Shown here: positions 45,571 through 52,838 of the stretch, one piece after another
How the letters are laid out: the number at the start of each line of letters is the position of its first letter
Numbering within the stretch: position 1 is the first letter of the stretch
NCBI RefSeq assembly: GCF_000689415.1
Contig: NZ_HG322950.1
Span: 3,665,501 to 3,729,500, forward strand
Direction: 5' to 3'
Source of the DNA: Pseudomonas knackmussii B13
Lineage (GTDB): Bacteria; Pseudomonadota; Gammaproteobacteria; Pseudomonadales; Pseudomonadaceae
Length of the DNA stretch: 64,000 nucleotides
The notes under the pieces: generated by a model
The model's input: the letters and a program-made list of their open reading frames with translations, nothing else
What the model was told of the DNA's origin: nothing
Database searches by the model: none
Made by a program: the position numbers and the translations under genes

Positions 45571-45783
45571 ATGTCGCAGATACCTGTACTACCGCCCAAC
45601 GAGCGCCGCATCTTGCGTCTCGATGAAGTCGAGGCCAAGTCCGGCTTCAAGCGTGCCCACATCTACAACCTGATGCGTGCCGGCAAGTTCCCCCAGGCGC
45701 TGCGTCTGGGCGTGCGTGCAGTGGGCTGGGATTCGGTCGAGATCGACCAGTGGATCGCCGAACGTCTCAACAATCGCACCTGA
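45571..45783 (+). CDS. alpA: AlpA family transcriptional regulator
   Basis: A 70-residue DNA-binding protein of the AlpA/MerR-like winged-helix type: RILRLDEVEAKSGFKRAHIY, NLMRAGKFPQALRLG, VGWDSVEIDQWIAERL. AlpA proteins activate excision or downstream operons in many integrative elements. AGGAG lies eight bases before the ATG at 45571; the GTG at 45562 is inside the ribosome site and is rejected. parA starts 43 bases downstream. Confidence 0.9.
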   Translation: MSQIPVLPPNERRILRLDEVEAKSGFKRAHIYNLMRAGKFPQALRLGVRAVGWDSVEIDQWIAERLNNRT

Positions 45784-45826
45784 GCGGCTCTCCCTCGGAA
45801 TTCCCTATCCCTAGACGGAGAGCGCC

Positions 45827-46702
45827 ATGCAGGTTGTATCCATCATCTCGACCAAGGGCGGCGTCGGCAAAACGACCACCGCAGCCAACCTCGGCGGTCT
45901 TGCCGCCGACGCGGGCTTGCGCGTACTGCTGCTCGACCTCGACGTGCAGCCCACGTTGTCGTCCTATTACGAACTGGCCCACCGCGCGCCCGGTGGCATC
46001 TACGAGCTGCTGGCCTTCAACGAGCGCGATCTCGACCGGCTCGTGTCCCGCACGAGCATCGCGGGCCTGGACCTAGTGCTCTCCAACGACCACCGAGGCG
46101 AACTGAACACCTTGCTGCTGCATGCGCCGGACGGGCGCCTGCGGTTACGCCATCTGTTGCCGGTGCTGGCGCCTCTCTATGACCTGCTGTTGATCGACAC
46201 CCAGGGCGCGCGCAGCGTCTTGCTGGAGATGGCCGTGCTCGCGTCCGATCTTGCGCTGTCGCCCGTGACCCCGGAAATCCTCGCGGCCCGCGAGTTGCGG
46301 CGCGGCACCATGCAGTTGCTGGAGGACATCGCGCCGTACCGACACCTCGGCATCGAACCGCCGCCGCTGCACCTGCTCATCAACCGCGTCCACCCCGTGT
46401 CCGCCAACGCGCGGCTGATCCAGCAGGCCCTGCGCGACCTGTTCCAGGAGCATGCTGGCATCCGTGTGCTGGCTACTGACGTGCCGGCTATCGAAGCCTA
46501 TCCGCGCGCTGCGACCCGCGGCCTGCCGGTGCATCGCGTCGAGTACCGACAGCCACCGGGCAGAGTCGCGCCAGCCGCTCTCGACACCATGCGCGCCCTT
46601 GCCAGCGAGTTGTTCCCGCAATGGCAGGATCAATTGGCCTTCGTGTCCGGCCGCCAGCAGCGTCCTTCTGAGACTGGGAGGCAGCATGGCAAGCGCACAT
46701 GA
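45827..46702 (+). CDS. parA: ParA family partition ATPase
   Basis: A 291-residue Walker-type ATPase. The deviant Walker A is STKGGVGKTTTAANLGGLAA at residues 8-27, the A' motif VLLLDLDVQPTLSSYYE, and Walker B YDLLLIDTQGARSVLLE. It has no N-terminal helix-turn-helix. In ICEclc, parA together with the following small gene is part of the locus that turns cells into transfer-competent cells. The downstream gene overlaps it by 17 bases, so translation is coupled. Confidence 0.93.
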   Translation: MQVVSIISTKGGVGKTTTAANLGGLAADAGLRVLLLDLDVQPTLSSYYELAHRAPGGIYELLAFNERDLDRLVSRTSIAGLDLVLSNDHRGELNTLLLHAPDGRLRLRHLLPVLAPLYDLLLIDTQGARSVLLEMAVLASDLALSPVTPEILAARELRRGTMQLLEDIAPYRHLGIEPPPLHLLINRVHPVSANARLIQQALRDLFQEHAGIRVLATDVPAIEAYPRAATRGLPVHRVEYRQPPGRVAPAALDTMRALASELFPQWQDQLAFVSGRQQRPSETGRQHGKRT

Positions 46703-46943
46703 ACTGGCCCGCGGCCACAAGCGGCTACGCGTCCTGATCGAATTTGCGATCAGCGAAGGCTGGCACGTCAAACGCACACCGGGTGGACACCTCAAGTTCA
46801 CCAAGGTCGGCTGCGCCGCGATCTACACCAGCTCGACCGCGAGCGACCACCGGGCGACCCTCAACGCCCGCGCGCAGATCCGCCGTGCCGAGCGCCAGGC
46901 CCAAGCCCAGGCCGCGAGCGTAAAGGAATGCGGCCATGGCTGA
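46686..46943 (+). CDS. Small basic protein between parA and parB (Shi-like position)
   Basis: An 85-residue protein, MASAHELARGHKRLRVLIEF onward, with EGWHVKRTPGGHLKFTKVG resembling a HicA-like double-stranded RNA-binding fold, followed by a basic helix AQIRRAERQAQAQA. It overlaps parA at its start and parB at its end (ATG of parB at 46936). In ICEclc the small gene shi lies in this place and is needed for the growth arrest of transfer-competent cells. That this is Shi is inferred from position and size, not proven. Confidence 0.75.
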   Translation: MASAHELARGHKRLRVLIEFAISEGWHVKRTPGGHLKFTKVGCAAIYTSSTASDHRATLNARAQIRRAERQAQAQAASVKECGHG

Positions 46944-48588
46944 TATGAGGTCCCAGGACATGGCTGGCAAGCTGCTTGCCGCCGGGTTCGAACGTAGCGG
47001 TCCATCCGCCACCGCCTTGAGCGACCCGATTGTCGACACGCCGATGGTCGTGACGTTGGACCAGTTGCGTCCCTACGATCACGATCCACGCAAGAAGCGC
47101 AATTCCGCCTACGAGGAAATCAAGGCTTCCATCCGTGAACGCGGCCTGGATGCGGCGCCGGCCATCACGCGCCGTCCAGGCGAAGATCACTACATCATCC
47201 GCAACGGCGGCAACACGCGGCTGGCGATCCTGCGTGAACTCTGGTCGGAGACCAAGGACGAGCGATTCTTCCGCATATCGTGCTTGTTCCGCCCCTGGCC
47301 CGCACGTGGCGAGATCGTCGCATTGACCGGGCACCTTGCGGAGAACGAGCTACGCGGCGGCCTGACGTTCATCGAGCGAGCCCTCGGCGTCGAGAAAGCG
47401 CGTGAGTTCTACGAAGAGGAAAGCGGCACCACGCTGAGCCAGTCCGAACTGGCTCGCCGCCTGGCCGCCGATGGCTACCCGGTACAGCAGTCGCACATCA
47501 GCCGCATGGTCGATGCGGTCCGCTATCTGCTGCCCGCGATCCCGACCGTGCTCTATGGCGGATTGGGCCGCCACCAGGTCGAGCGGCTATCGGTCATGCG
47601 CAAGGCCTGTGAGCGCACCTGGGAGCAGTACGCCAAAGGCCGCTCTCTTCCTCTGGATTTCGACGGCTTCTTTCAGGAAGTGCTGTCGCAATTCGACACG
47701 CAGGCTGACGAGTTTTCGCCGCAGCGAGTGCAAGACGAGCTGATCGGCCAGATGTCCGAATTGCTGGGCATCGACTACGACGTCCTGGCGCTGGACCTGA
47801 CCGAATCGGAGAGCCGTCACCGTGCGTTGGTCAGCGACCCGACGCCGCCATCGGCGCCGCCCGCATTGCCTGAGCCTGGGGCCATCGCGCGATCGCCGGT
47901 TGAATCAGCACCATCCACTATCACGCCTGCACCACGTCCAGGCCATGCAGCGGCCGCGCCTACGCGGCGCGAGGACGACACGGCCCCGAGGGAGGCCTCC
48001 GCGGCCAGCCCTACGGCAGGGGTCGGCGATTTGCTTCAGGAGCACATCATCTCCCCGGCACCAACGACGGAGCGGCTCCAGTCCATCCAGCGCATGGTCG
48101 CCGATCAGTTAGGCGACGCGCTACCGCCCGATTTCTCAGCCAACGTATTGCAGTCGATTCCAGTGCAGGCCGGTGGCCTCTATCCCATCTCGGACATCTG
48201 GTATATCGACCCTGGACTGGATACGCCCGATCGGCTACGCATCCACATCGCGCAGTTCGCGCGCGAGATCGCAGGCGAGGCCGAGCTGGACGAGTACGTC
48301 GCGGATCGTCCCGATGGCATCGGGTTCGCGTGCCGCGCCCAGGCACGGCCTTCGTCGCCCCTGGGACGCGCCGTGCTCGCGCTGCTGGTTTCTCTGGCCG
48401 GTCAGACGCCGGCCGACGTCGGCTTGGACAGCGGGCAAATCGTCACCGACCTGCCGGCACTGCTGCACGGCCAGGACGATGCGGCCTTGCGATTGAGCGA
48501 CACCGCGCTGGTCAAGCTGTTCCGACTGCTGCGGTTGGCCCGACGCCTCCTGGACCTGGAAGCCGGCGCTGTCGGTTCTGGGACCTGA
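46936..48588 (+). CDS. parB: ParB family protein (ICE type, PFGI_1-like)
   Basis: A 550-residue ParB-like protein. The ParB/Srx N-terminal domain (about 35-150) has VTLDQLRPYDHDPRKKRN and YIIRNGGNTRLAILRELW in the nuclease-like/CTP-binding position. A helix-turn-helix follows around 165-190 (LSQSELARRLAADGYPVQQS). A proline-rich linker spans about 300-370 and a C-terminal helical domain follows. It is longer than chromosomal ParB, as usual for the ICE-type family. Overlaps the preceding small gene by 8 bases. Confidence 0.9.
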   Translation: MADMRSQDMAGKLLAAGFERSGPSATALSDPIVDTPMVVTLDQLRPYDHDPRKKRNSAYEEIKASIRERGLDAAPAITRRPGEDHYIIRNGGNTRLAILRELWSETKDERFFRISCLFRPWPARGEIVALTGHLAENELRGGLTFIERALGVEKAREFYEEESGTTLSQSELARRLAADGYPVQQSHISRMVDAVRYLLPAIPTVLYGGLGRHQVERLSVMRKACERTWEQYAKGRSLPLDFDGFFQEVLSQFDTQADEFSPQRVQDELIGQMSELLGIDYDVLALDLTESESRHRALVSDPTPPSAPPALPEPGAIARSPVESAPSTITPAPRPGHAAAAPTRREDDTAPREASAASPTAGVGDLLQEHIISPAPTTERLQSIQRMVADQLGDALPPDFSANVLQSIPVQAGGLYPISDIWYIDPGLDTPDRLRIHIAQFAREIAGEAELDEYVADRPDGIGFACRAQARPSSPLGRAVLALLVSLAGQTPADVGLDSGQIVTDLPALLHGQDDAALRLSDTALVKLFRLLRLARRLLDLEAGAVGSGT

Positions 48589-48603
48589 ACGAGGGTTGCC
48601 AGC

Positions 48604-49164
48604 ATGTCCGCACCGAACCCACTCAATCAGGCCGTCCTCGCCCAGGCGCTCTACGACCTGCGCAACGGCCAATTGCGTCGATGCAAGGCGATGGGGTTCG
48701 GGGAGGAAGAGTTGGATGCGCTCAAGCATCCAGCGCTCATCAGCGTATTGGCCAATGCCAACGTCTCCTGGTGCTCTGTCTCCGTGAACCGCGAAGTGCT
48801 CCGACGCTTGCTCAAGCAGGCGCAGGACGTGGAGAAGGAGATCGCCACCGTCGATCGCATGCTGCGCCTGGGCGCCAGTACGGAAATGGTGAGTCGCTTC
48901 TACGGGCTTACGCATCAGGAAGTCGCGCTACGACGCGAAGTTCTCGGTCTGCCCAAACGCAAGGGGCGCCATCCGGTTCTGGACGAGGAGCAGGACACGG
49001 AACTGTGGCGGCGCTGGAAGGCCGTGACCAGCAGCAGGAATGTCGATCTGGAGGACGAAACCTCGGTCCTTGATGCGGCAATGGACCTCGCCGAAGGCAT
49101 GGAACTGCCGCTGTCGGTGGTCTGGGCTGCGATCAAAGGCTGGATCGATCAAGGATTGGGTTGA
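48604..49164 (+). CDS. DUF2857 family protein
   Basis: A 186-residue protein: QAVLAQALYDLRNGQLRRCK at the N-terminus, then GASTEMVSRFYGLTHQEVAL, a likely helix-turn-helix, and a C-terminal helical part. In this element family a DUF2857 protein sits between parB and the STY4528 gene, and the sequence fits. The helix-turn-helix suggests DNA binding, perhaps as a regulator. It starts 15 bases after parB and is followed after 3 bases by the next gene, so it is part of the same operon. Confidence 0.85.
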   Translation: MSAPNPLNQAVLAQALYDLRNGQLRRCKAMGFGEEELDALKHPALISVLANANVSWCSVSVNREVLRRLLKQAQDVEKEIATVDRMLRLGASTEMVSRFYGLTHQEVALRREVLGLPKRKGRHPVLDEEQDTELWRRWKAVTSSRNVDLEDETSVLDAAMDLAEGMELPLSVVWAAIKGWIDQGLG

Positions 49165-49167
49165 GTT

Positions 49168-50412
49168 ATGGCCGTGGATGACTCAGCACCACGAGCATCA
49201 CGCCATGGCCCCGTCGCCCTCGCTGATCTGTTCAACAGCGCGCTGAAAGACCTTGCGCCCAAACCCCGGGCGCCCGCATCCGCACCTGCATCTGCACCGT
49301 CGCCTGGGTCAACATCTGGTGACGGTTTCCTTTTCAGCGGCAATCGTCACGAGAGCGTGCCGCGGCGGCTCTTTCTCGACCGACGCCTGACACCGCTGGA
49401 GCGCAATGCGTGGCAAGTGTTTCGGATGATGCTCAACGAGGATGGCGTCACTGCGTTTCCGACATATGAGCAACTTCGGCCATGGCTCGCGTCAACACCC
49501 TGCGCTGGACAAGCCTCCCACGAGACCGTCGCACGCGCGCTGACGCTGTTGCGCCTGACACGCTGGTTGAGTCTCGTGCGGCGCAGACGCGACCCCAAGA
49601 CCGGCCGTATTCTCGGCAACCTCTATGTTCTGCACGACGAGCCCTTGACTCCATTCGAGGCGATGCAGCTCGACGCAGACTACTTGCAGCTCGTCAGCCA
49701 GGCTCTGGGCCACTCGGCCAAGGCCGTTCAGGTCGTGGGTCTGCACACCCTCAAGGAGATCGCCGAAGACCCGTTGCTGTCCGGCCGCACGCTGCCCTCG
49801 CGGCTGCAGGTCCTTGCCGAACGCCTCGCCAGCCAGGGCATCGGGACGCAAGAGAGTTATCCACAGGAGGACATGGTTCACGATTCCGAAGAAGGGGCTC
49901 CAAGCCTTCTTCGGAATCCCGAGCACCCGTCTTCGGAATCCGAAGCAGGGCCGAAACCCGCGTCAGACGGCTCTCTTCGGAATCCGAAGCAGGACCGTAC
50001 TGTACGTAGTAGTCGTATTAATGAAGTACGTACTACCGCGCGCGAGCGTGGGCAGGTGCGCGCGATGCAAGGTGTCCGCTTGCCTGATCGCTTCCTTGGT
50101 TTGAAAGAAGAGCAGCAGGCCGGGGCGATGGTGGCATTGCAGCAGGTCGATGTCCCGCTGCGTCAGGCCGTGCTGGACGAATGGGCCGATCGTTGTCGCG
50201 GCAACACCATCCGCAACCCGGCCGGCTACCTGTTCGGCATCATCCAGCGCGCCATCCGTGGCGAGTTCAACGCGTGGGCCAAGCAGGCTGGCGCGACAGC
50301 ACCCCCCACCGCCGCGCGAGATGCGCCGTCTGAGGCACCACGCAATGTGGTTCCACCCGAGGTGGCCAAACAGCACATCGAACGGCTGCGTGACCTTCTG
50401 CGCAAGAGCTGA
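49168..50412 (+). CDS. STY4528 family ICE/pathogenicity-island replication protein
   Basis: A 414-residue protein. Residues 60-215 form a replication-initiator-like winged-helix domain (RRLFLDRRLTPLERNAWQVF, GVTAFPTYEQLRPWLASTP). A polar linker of about 60 residues (about 230-290) is encoded by repeated DNA palindromes. A C-terminal domain (about 300-414) includes LRQAVLDEWADRCRGNTIRN and GYLFGIIQRAIRGEFNAWAK, similar to PriA/DnaT-type loading domains. Expected role: replication of the excised element. The linker-coding DNA also carries a perfect DnaA box, so an origin may lie within the gene. It follows DUF2857 after 3 bases. Confidence 0.85.
   Translation: MAVDDSAPRASRHGPVALADLFNSALKDLAPKPRAPASAPASAPSPGSTSGDGFLFSGNRHESVPRRLFLDRRLTPLERNAWQVFRMMLNEDGVTAFPTYEQLRPWLASTPCAGQASHETVARALTLLRLTRWLSLVRRRRDPKTGRILGNLYVLHDEPLTPFEAMQLDADYLQLVSQALGHSAKAVQVVGLHTLKEIAEDPLLSGRTLPSRLQVLAERLASQGIGTQESYPQEDMVHDSEEGAPSLLRNPEHPSSESEAGPKPASDGSLRNPKQDRTVRSSRINEVRTTARERGQVRAMQGVRLPDRFLGLKEEQQAGAMVALQQVDVPLRQAVLDEWADRCRGNTIRNPAGYLFGIIQRAIRGEFNAWAKQAGATAPPTAARDAPSEAPRNVVPPEVAKQHIERLRDLLRKS
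49857..50036. other. Origin-like cluster inside the STY4528 gene (DnaA box, palindromic iterons, AT-rich segment)
   Basis: A perfect DnaA box TTATCCACA at 49857-49865. A perfect 14-bp inverted repeat (GATTCCGAAGAAGG at 49882 and its complement at 49905). The 20-bp sequence TCTTCGGAATCCGAAGCAGG twice in direct orientation at 49930 and 49974, with a 12-bp partial copy at 49910; the core CTTCGGA-A-TCCGAAG is a palindrome. Then an AT-rich stretch, 49999-50036, rich in GTACGTA. The arrangement is that of an iteron origin placed in a linker-coding region, as in lambda gene O. Confidence 0.6.
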
Positions 50413-50463
50413 TCGTTACGAGCGGCATGGTCATGAAGCAGACATCCGTGGCCGTCAGTAGAG

Positions 50464-50480
50464 CTATCCCCAGGGGATAG
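50464..50480. promoter_or_regulatory. 17-bp palindrome CTATCCCC-A-GGGGATAG, copy 1
   Basis: First of three identical palindromes in the replication region, 52 bases after the STY4528 stop codon. Between STY4528 and the next gene (50,413-50,742) there is no other coding signal. Confidence 0.7.
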
Positions 50481-50602
50481 ATGTAATGCAAGGCGTAACG
50501 CCGACAGGTACGGCCCGGTACTTTCGTCCACCGCACTGCGATGGCGCCGGTTTCAGGAGCGACGCTGACATTCGCGCGAACAGTGCTCCATGGCGTTTGA
50601 TG

Positions 50603-50625
50603 GAGCTATCCCCTGGGGATAGCTC
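50603..50625. promoter_or_regulatory. Extended 23-bp palindrome GAGCTATCCCC-T-GGGGATAGCTC, copy 2
   Basis: Same core as copy 1, with perfect symmetry extended to 11 bp per arm. It lies 118 bases upstream of the PFL_4669-family start codon, a suitable place for an operator or regulator site of the inrR/ssb operon. Confidence 0.75.
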
Positions 50626-50742
50626 GTGCCTCGGGCTGGCACTGCCATGACAACCGGGGACTGATTCATTTCGGTTTGTTGACTGACTGCCTTCCGTTGC
50701 GTGTCGATCCTGACGGCTCCTTTTCCACAGCGGGCGGTCACC

Positions 50743-51522
50743 ATGGCAACCAACGAACCTTTACAACTCAATCTCGGCTCCTTGCGCAGCGCGATGTCGC
50801 TGACGCTTCACACCCACCACGCCTCGCGCATCTGGCATGGGCGTGCCGCCGCTGAGGGGCGGCCGGGCATTGTCGGGCTCAACGGCTACATCGCCGTGAT
50901 GAACAAGATGAAGCGCGGATCGGAGCAAGACGACCCGTACAGCGACTGGTGGATGTTGCGCATCGAGGAAAAGCTCGACCAGACCAAATCCACGCTGCAA
51001 TCGCTGCGCGAGCAAGTTGACCAGGCGCTGGCCGGCGTACCCGCAGCATTGAGCCTGGGCGAAAACCTCAACGTGCAGCCGGTGAAGCTCCCCTTATTTG
51101 TGAACGCGCAGCTCGGCTTCGCGGCGGTCTATCTCCTGGCCGACTACGACGACATCGCCCGCAAGTTGATCCTCGCCCATCACACCGCGCTGATCGATCG
51201 CTCGACATTGGAGCGATGGCTCAACGAAGGCGCCCACGCGCTGCGCAGCCTGTTCAGTCTGGCGCAGCAGTACCGCTACTCGGGCTGCACCCGGGACGAC
51301 TTCGCGGCCAAAAATGCCGCAGCACGGGCGGCGCTGGAGAAGTTCGGCGAACTGCCCCAGGAGGTGCTCGAAGGCACACGCCGTTCGAAGTTTGCGCCGC
51401 CCATCGCGCGCCGTGGCCTGCAACAGCGCAGCGATGGTTCTGCCGCAGCGCCTCCGTCCGGCGATGAAGCCATCACCGCCGAGCCATCCGAAACCGCAGC
51501 CGGTGAGGACGAACCGGCATGA
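50743..51522 (+). CDS. PFL_4669 family integrating conjugative element protein (TIGR03761)
   Basis: A 259-residue protein from the ATG at 50743 (MATNEPLQLNLGSLRSAMSL). It has SLTLHTHHASRIWHGRAAAE and the PYSDWWMLRIEEKLDQTKST segment near the N-terminus, the LTLHTHxAxRxWxGR pattern of the TIGR03761 family. The C-terminus is acidic. The role is unknown, but the gene is a core marker of the family. An upstream GTG (50701) is in frame but lacks a ribosome site. The end overlaps the next start (ATGA). Confidence 0.88.
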   Translation: MATNEPLQLNLGSLRSAMSLTLHTHHASRIWHGRAAAEGRPGIVGLNGYIAVMNKMKRGSEQDDPYSDWWMLRIEEKLDQTKSTLQSLREQVDQALAGVPAALSLGENLNVQPVKLPLFVNAQLGFAAVYLLADYDDIARKLILAHHTALIDRSTLERWLNEGAHALRSLFSLAQQYRYSGCTRDDFAAKNAAARAALEKFGELPQEVLEGTRRSKFAPPIARRGLQQRSDGSAAAPPSGDEAITAEPSETAAGEDEPA

Positions 51523-52046
51523 GCGATCTGAACCAACCGATCCGCTACTTCCGGGGCCTGCAACAGGAAGCCTTCATGCGGCTGGAACACGCGGCCTCTC
51601 TAAAAGGCCTTTTAAAGCCTTTTAAAGGTAAAGGGGACTTCGAGGCCTGGGCCAGCCAGTGCTTCGCCATGCGCGACGAACTGATTGGCTTGGCGCAGCG
51701 ACAGGTGCTGCAACAGGCAGTCGGGCATCCCTTCCACCTGCTACCCATCGAGCTGGCCCAGCAGACAACTGGCGCGGGAACGACGTTCCTTCGCTGGCGC
51801 AAGCACGACCGCTCGGCCATGGGCGTAGCCCTGTGGCAGGAGCTGATGGCGAGCACCAGCACGCCGGCCAACCTGCTGGCCGACCTGCACGCGATCGAGC
51901 TGCAGCGCATCACGTTGAACATGCAGATCAGCCTGCTGCACACCTTGGGCAGGCAGGCGCAGGAATGCGCCAGCAAAGCGGCCGAGGCAGACAACGCCTA
52001 CCTGCGCCGGCTCACGTCCACCCCACCCGCAATGCGCGATCGGTGA
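51519..52046 (+). CDS. DUF3158 family protein (in the position of the ICEclc regulator InrR)
   Basis: A 175-residue protein: IRYFRGLQQEAFMRLEHAAS at the start, WASQCFAMRDELIGLAQRQV and TTFLRWRKHDRSAMGVALWQ in the middle, and a helical C-terminus. It matches DUF3158. It sits between the PFL_4669 gene and ssb; in ICEclc the bistability regulator InrR is encoded next to ssb at this end, and I think this is the same slot, though I cannot confirm the identity. An AT-rich repeated stretch (51601-51636) encodes LKGLLKPFKGKG. Translation is coupled to the preceding gene. Confidence 0.82.
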   Translation: MSDLNQPIRYFRGLQQEAFMRLEHAASLKGLLKPFKGKGDFEAWASQCFAMRDELIGLAQRQVLQQAVGHPFHLLPIELAQQTTGAGTTFLRWRKHDRSAMGVALWQELMASTSTPANLLADLHAIELQRITLNMQISLLHTLGRQAQECASKAAEADNAYLRRLTSTPPAMRDR

Positions 52047-52119
52047 TTGCGCCAGCCATCCCAGCACGCGCCCGGCGCCGACGAGGCACGGGTATTTCAA
52101 CCACCACGGAGATCACACC

Positions 52120-52560
52120 ATGAGCACGCATTTTTCTGGCGAAGGCAACATCGGCTCGCCACCGGAGTACCGCGAATTCCCCAATGGCAACGACGAGCCC
52201 ACCCGCCTGCTGCGCCTGAACGTCTATTTCGACAACCCCGTTCCCAAGAAGGATGGCACCTTTGAGGACCGTGGCGGCTTCTGGGCGCCGGTGGAAATCT
52301 GGCACCGCGACGCCGAGCACTGGCAGCGCCTCTACCAGAAGGGTATGCGGGTGCTGGTGATCGGCCGCATGGAGCGCGAGCCTTGGACGGACAACGAAGA
52401 TCAGCCACGCGAGACCTGGCAAGTCAACGCGCGCAGCGTCGGCATTCTGCCGTACCGCATCGAGTCTGTGGTCCTCAGCCCGAAGCCACAGGAGGCAGAA
52501 CCGAAGCCGCAGGCCGACCAGGAATCGACCGCGCCGAAAGAGACGAAGCGCAGGAAGTGA
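52120..52560 (+). CDS. ssb: Element-encoded single-stranded DNA-binding protein
   Basis: A 146-residue SSB-like protein with an OB-fold pattern (EPTRLLRLNVYFDNPVPKKD, GFWAPVEIWHRDAEHWQRLY, GMRVLVIGRMEREPWTDNED). It differs from chromosomal SSB: it ends in a basic tail (KETKRRK) instead of the acidic DDDIPF-type tip that recruits host repair proteins. In ICEclc the ssb gene is co-expressed with inrR during transfer competence, and its product protects transferring DNA. GGAG lies upstream of the start. Confidence 0.88.
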   Translation: MSTHFSGEGNIGSPPEYREFPNGNDEPTRLLRLNVYFDNPVPKKDGTFEDRGGFWAPVEIWHRDAEHWQRLYQKGMRVLVIGRMEREPWTDNEDQPRETWQVNARSVGILPYRIESVVLSPKPQEAEPKPQADQESTAPKETKRRK

Positions 52561-52611
52561 CCCGGCACGGAGGGCGGCTGCCGCGGTGCTTAGCCGCCCT
52601 CCATGTGCCGC

Positions 52612-52634
52612 GAGCTATCCCCAGGGGATAGCTC
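52612..52634. promoter_or_regulatory. Extended 23-bp palindrome GAGCTATCCCC-A-GGGGATAGCTC, copy 3
   Basis: Same palindrome as at 50464 and 50603, now between ssb and topB, 52 bases after the ssb stop. The remaining 200 bases to the topB start show no gene. The three copies suggest one regulator acting on several replication promoters. Confidence 0.72.
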
Positions 52635-52838
52635 CATCAACGTCCACTGACTTCCACGCGTACCCGCGAATCGCCGCTCCCGACCCGCATACCTCCGGCC
52701 ACTCGCCATCCCCGCACAAGCCCTTCCATCCGTGAAAGCGGTCGCCGCCGCGTGCCGCTTGTTTGCTGCTGCTCCTGGTGGTGCTCGGCATGCTCGATCC
52801 CAGCAACTCCATGAACCACGGGAATCGGATGGACGGAT

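Noticed and set aside
49882..49993. Considered whether the repeats in STY4528 are only a protein repeat
   Set aside because: The encoded peptides are in a polar linker with no regular protein repeat, and one copy is inverted, which a protein repeat would not give.
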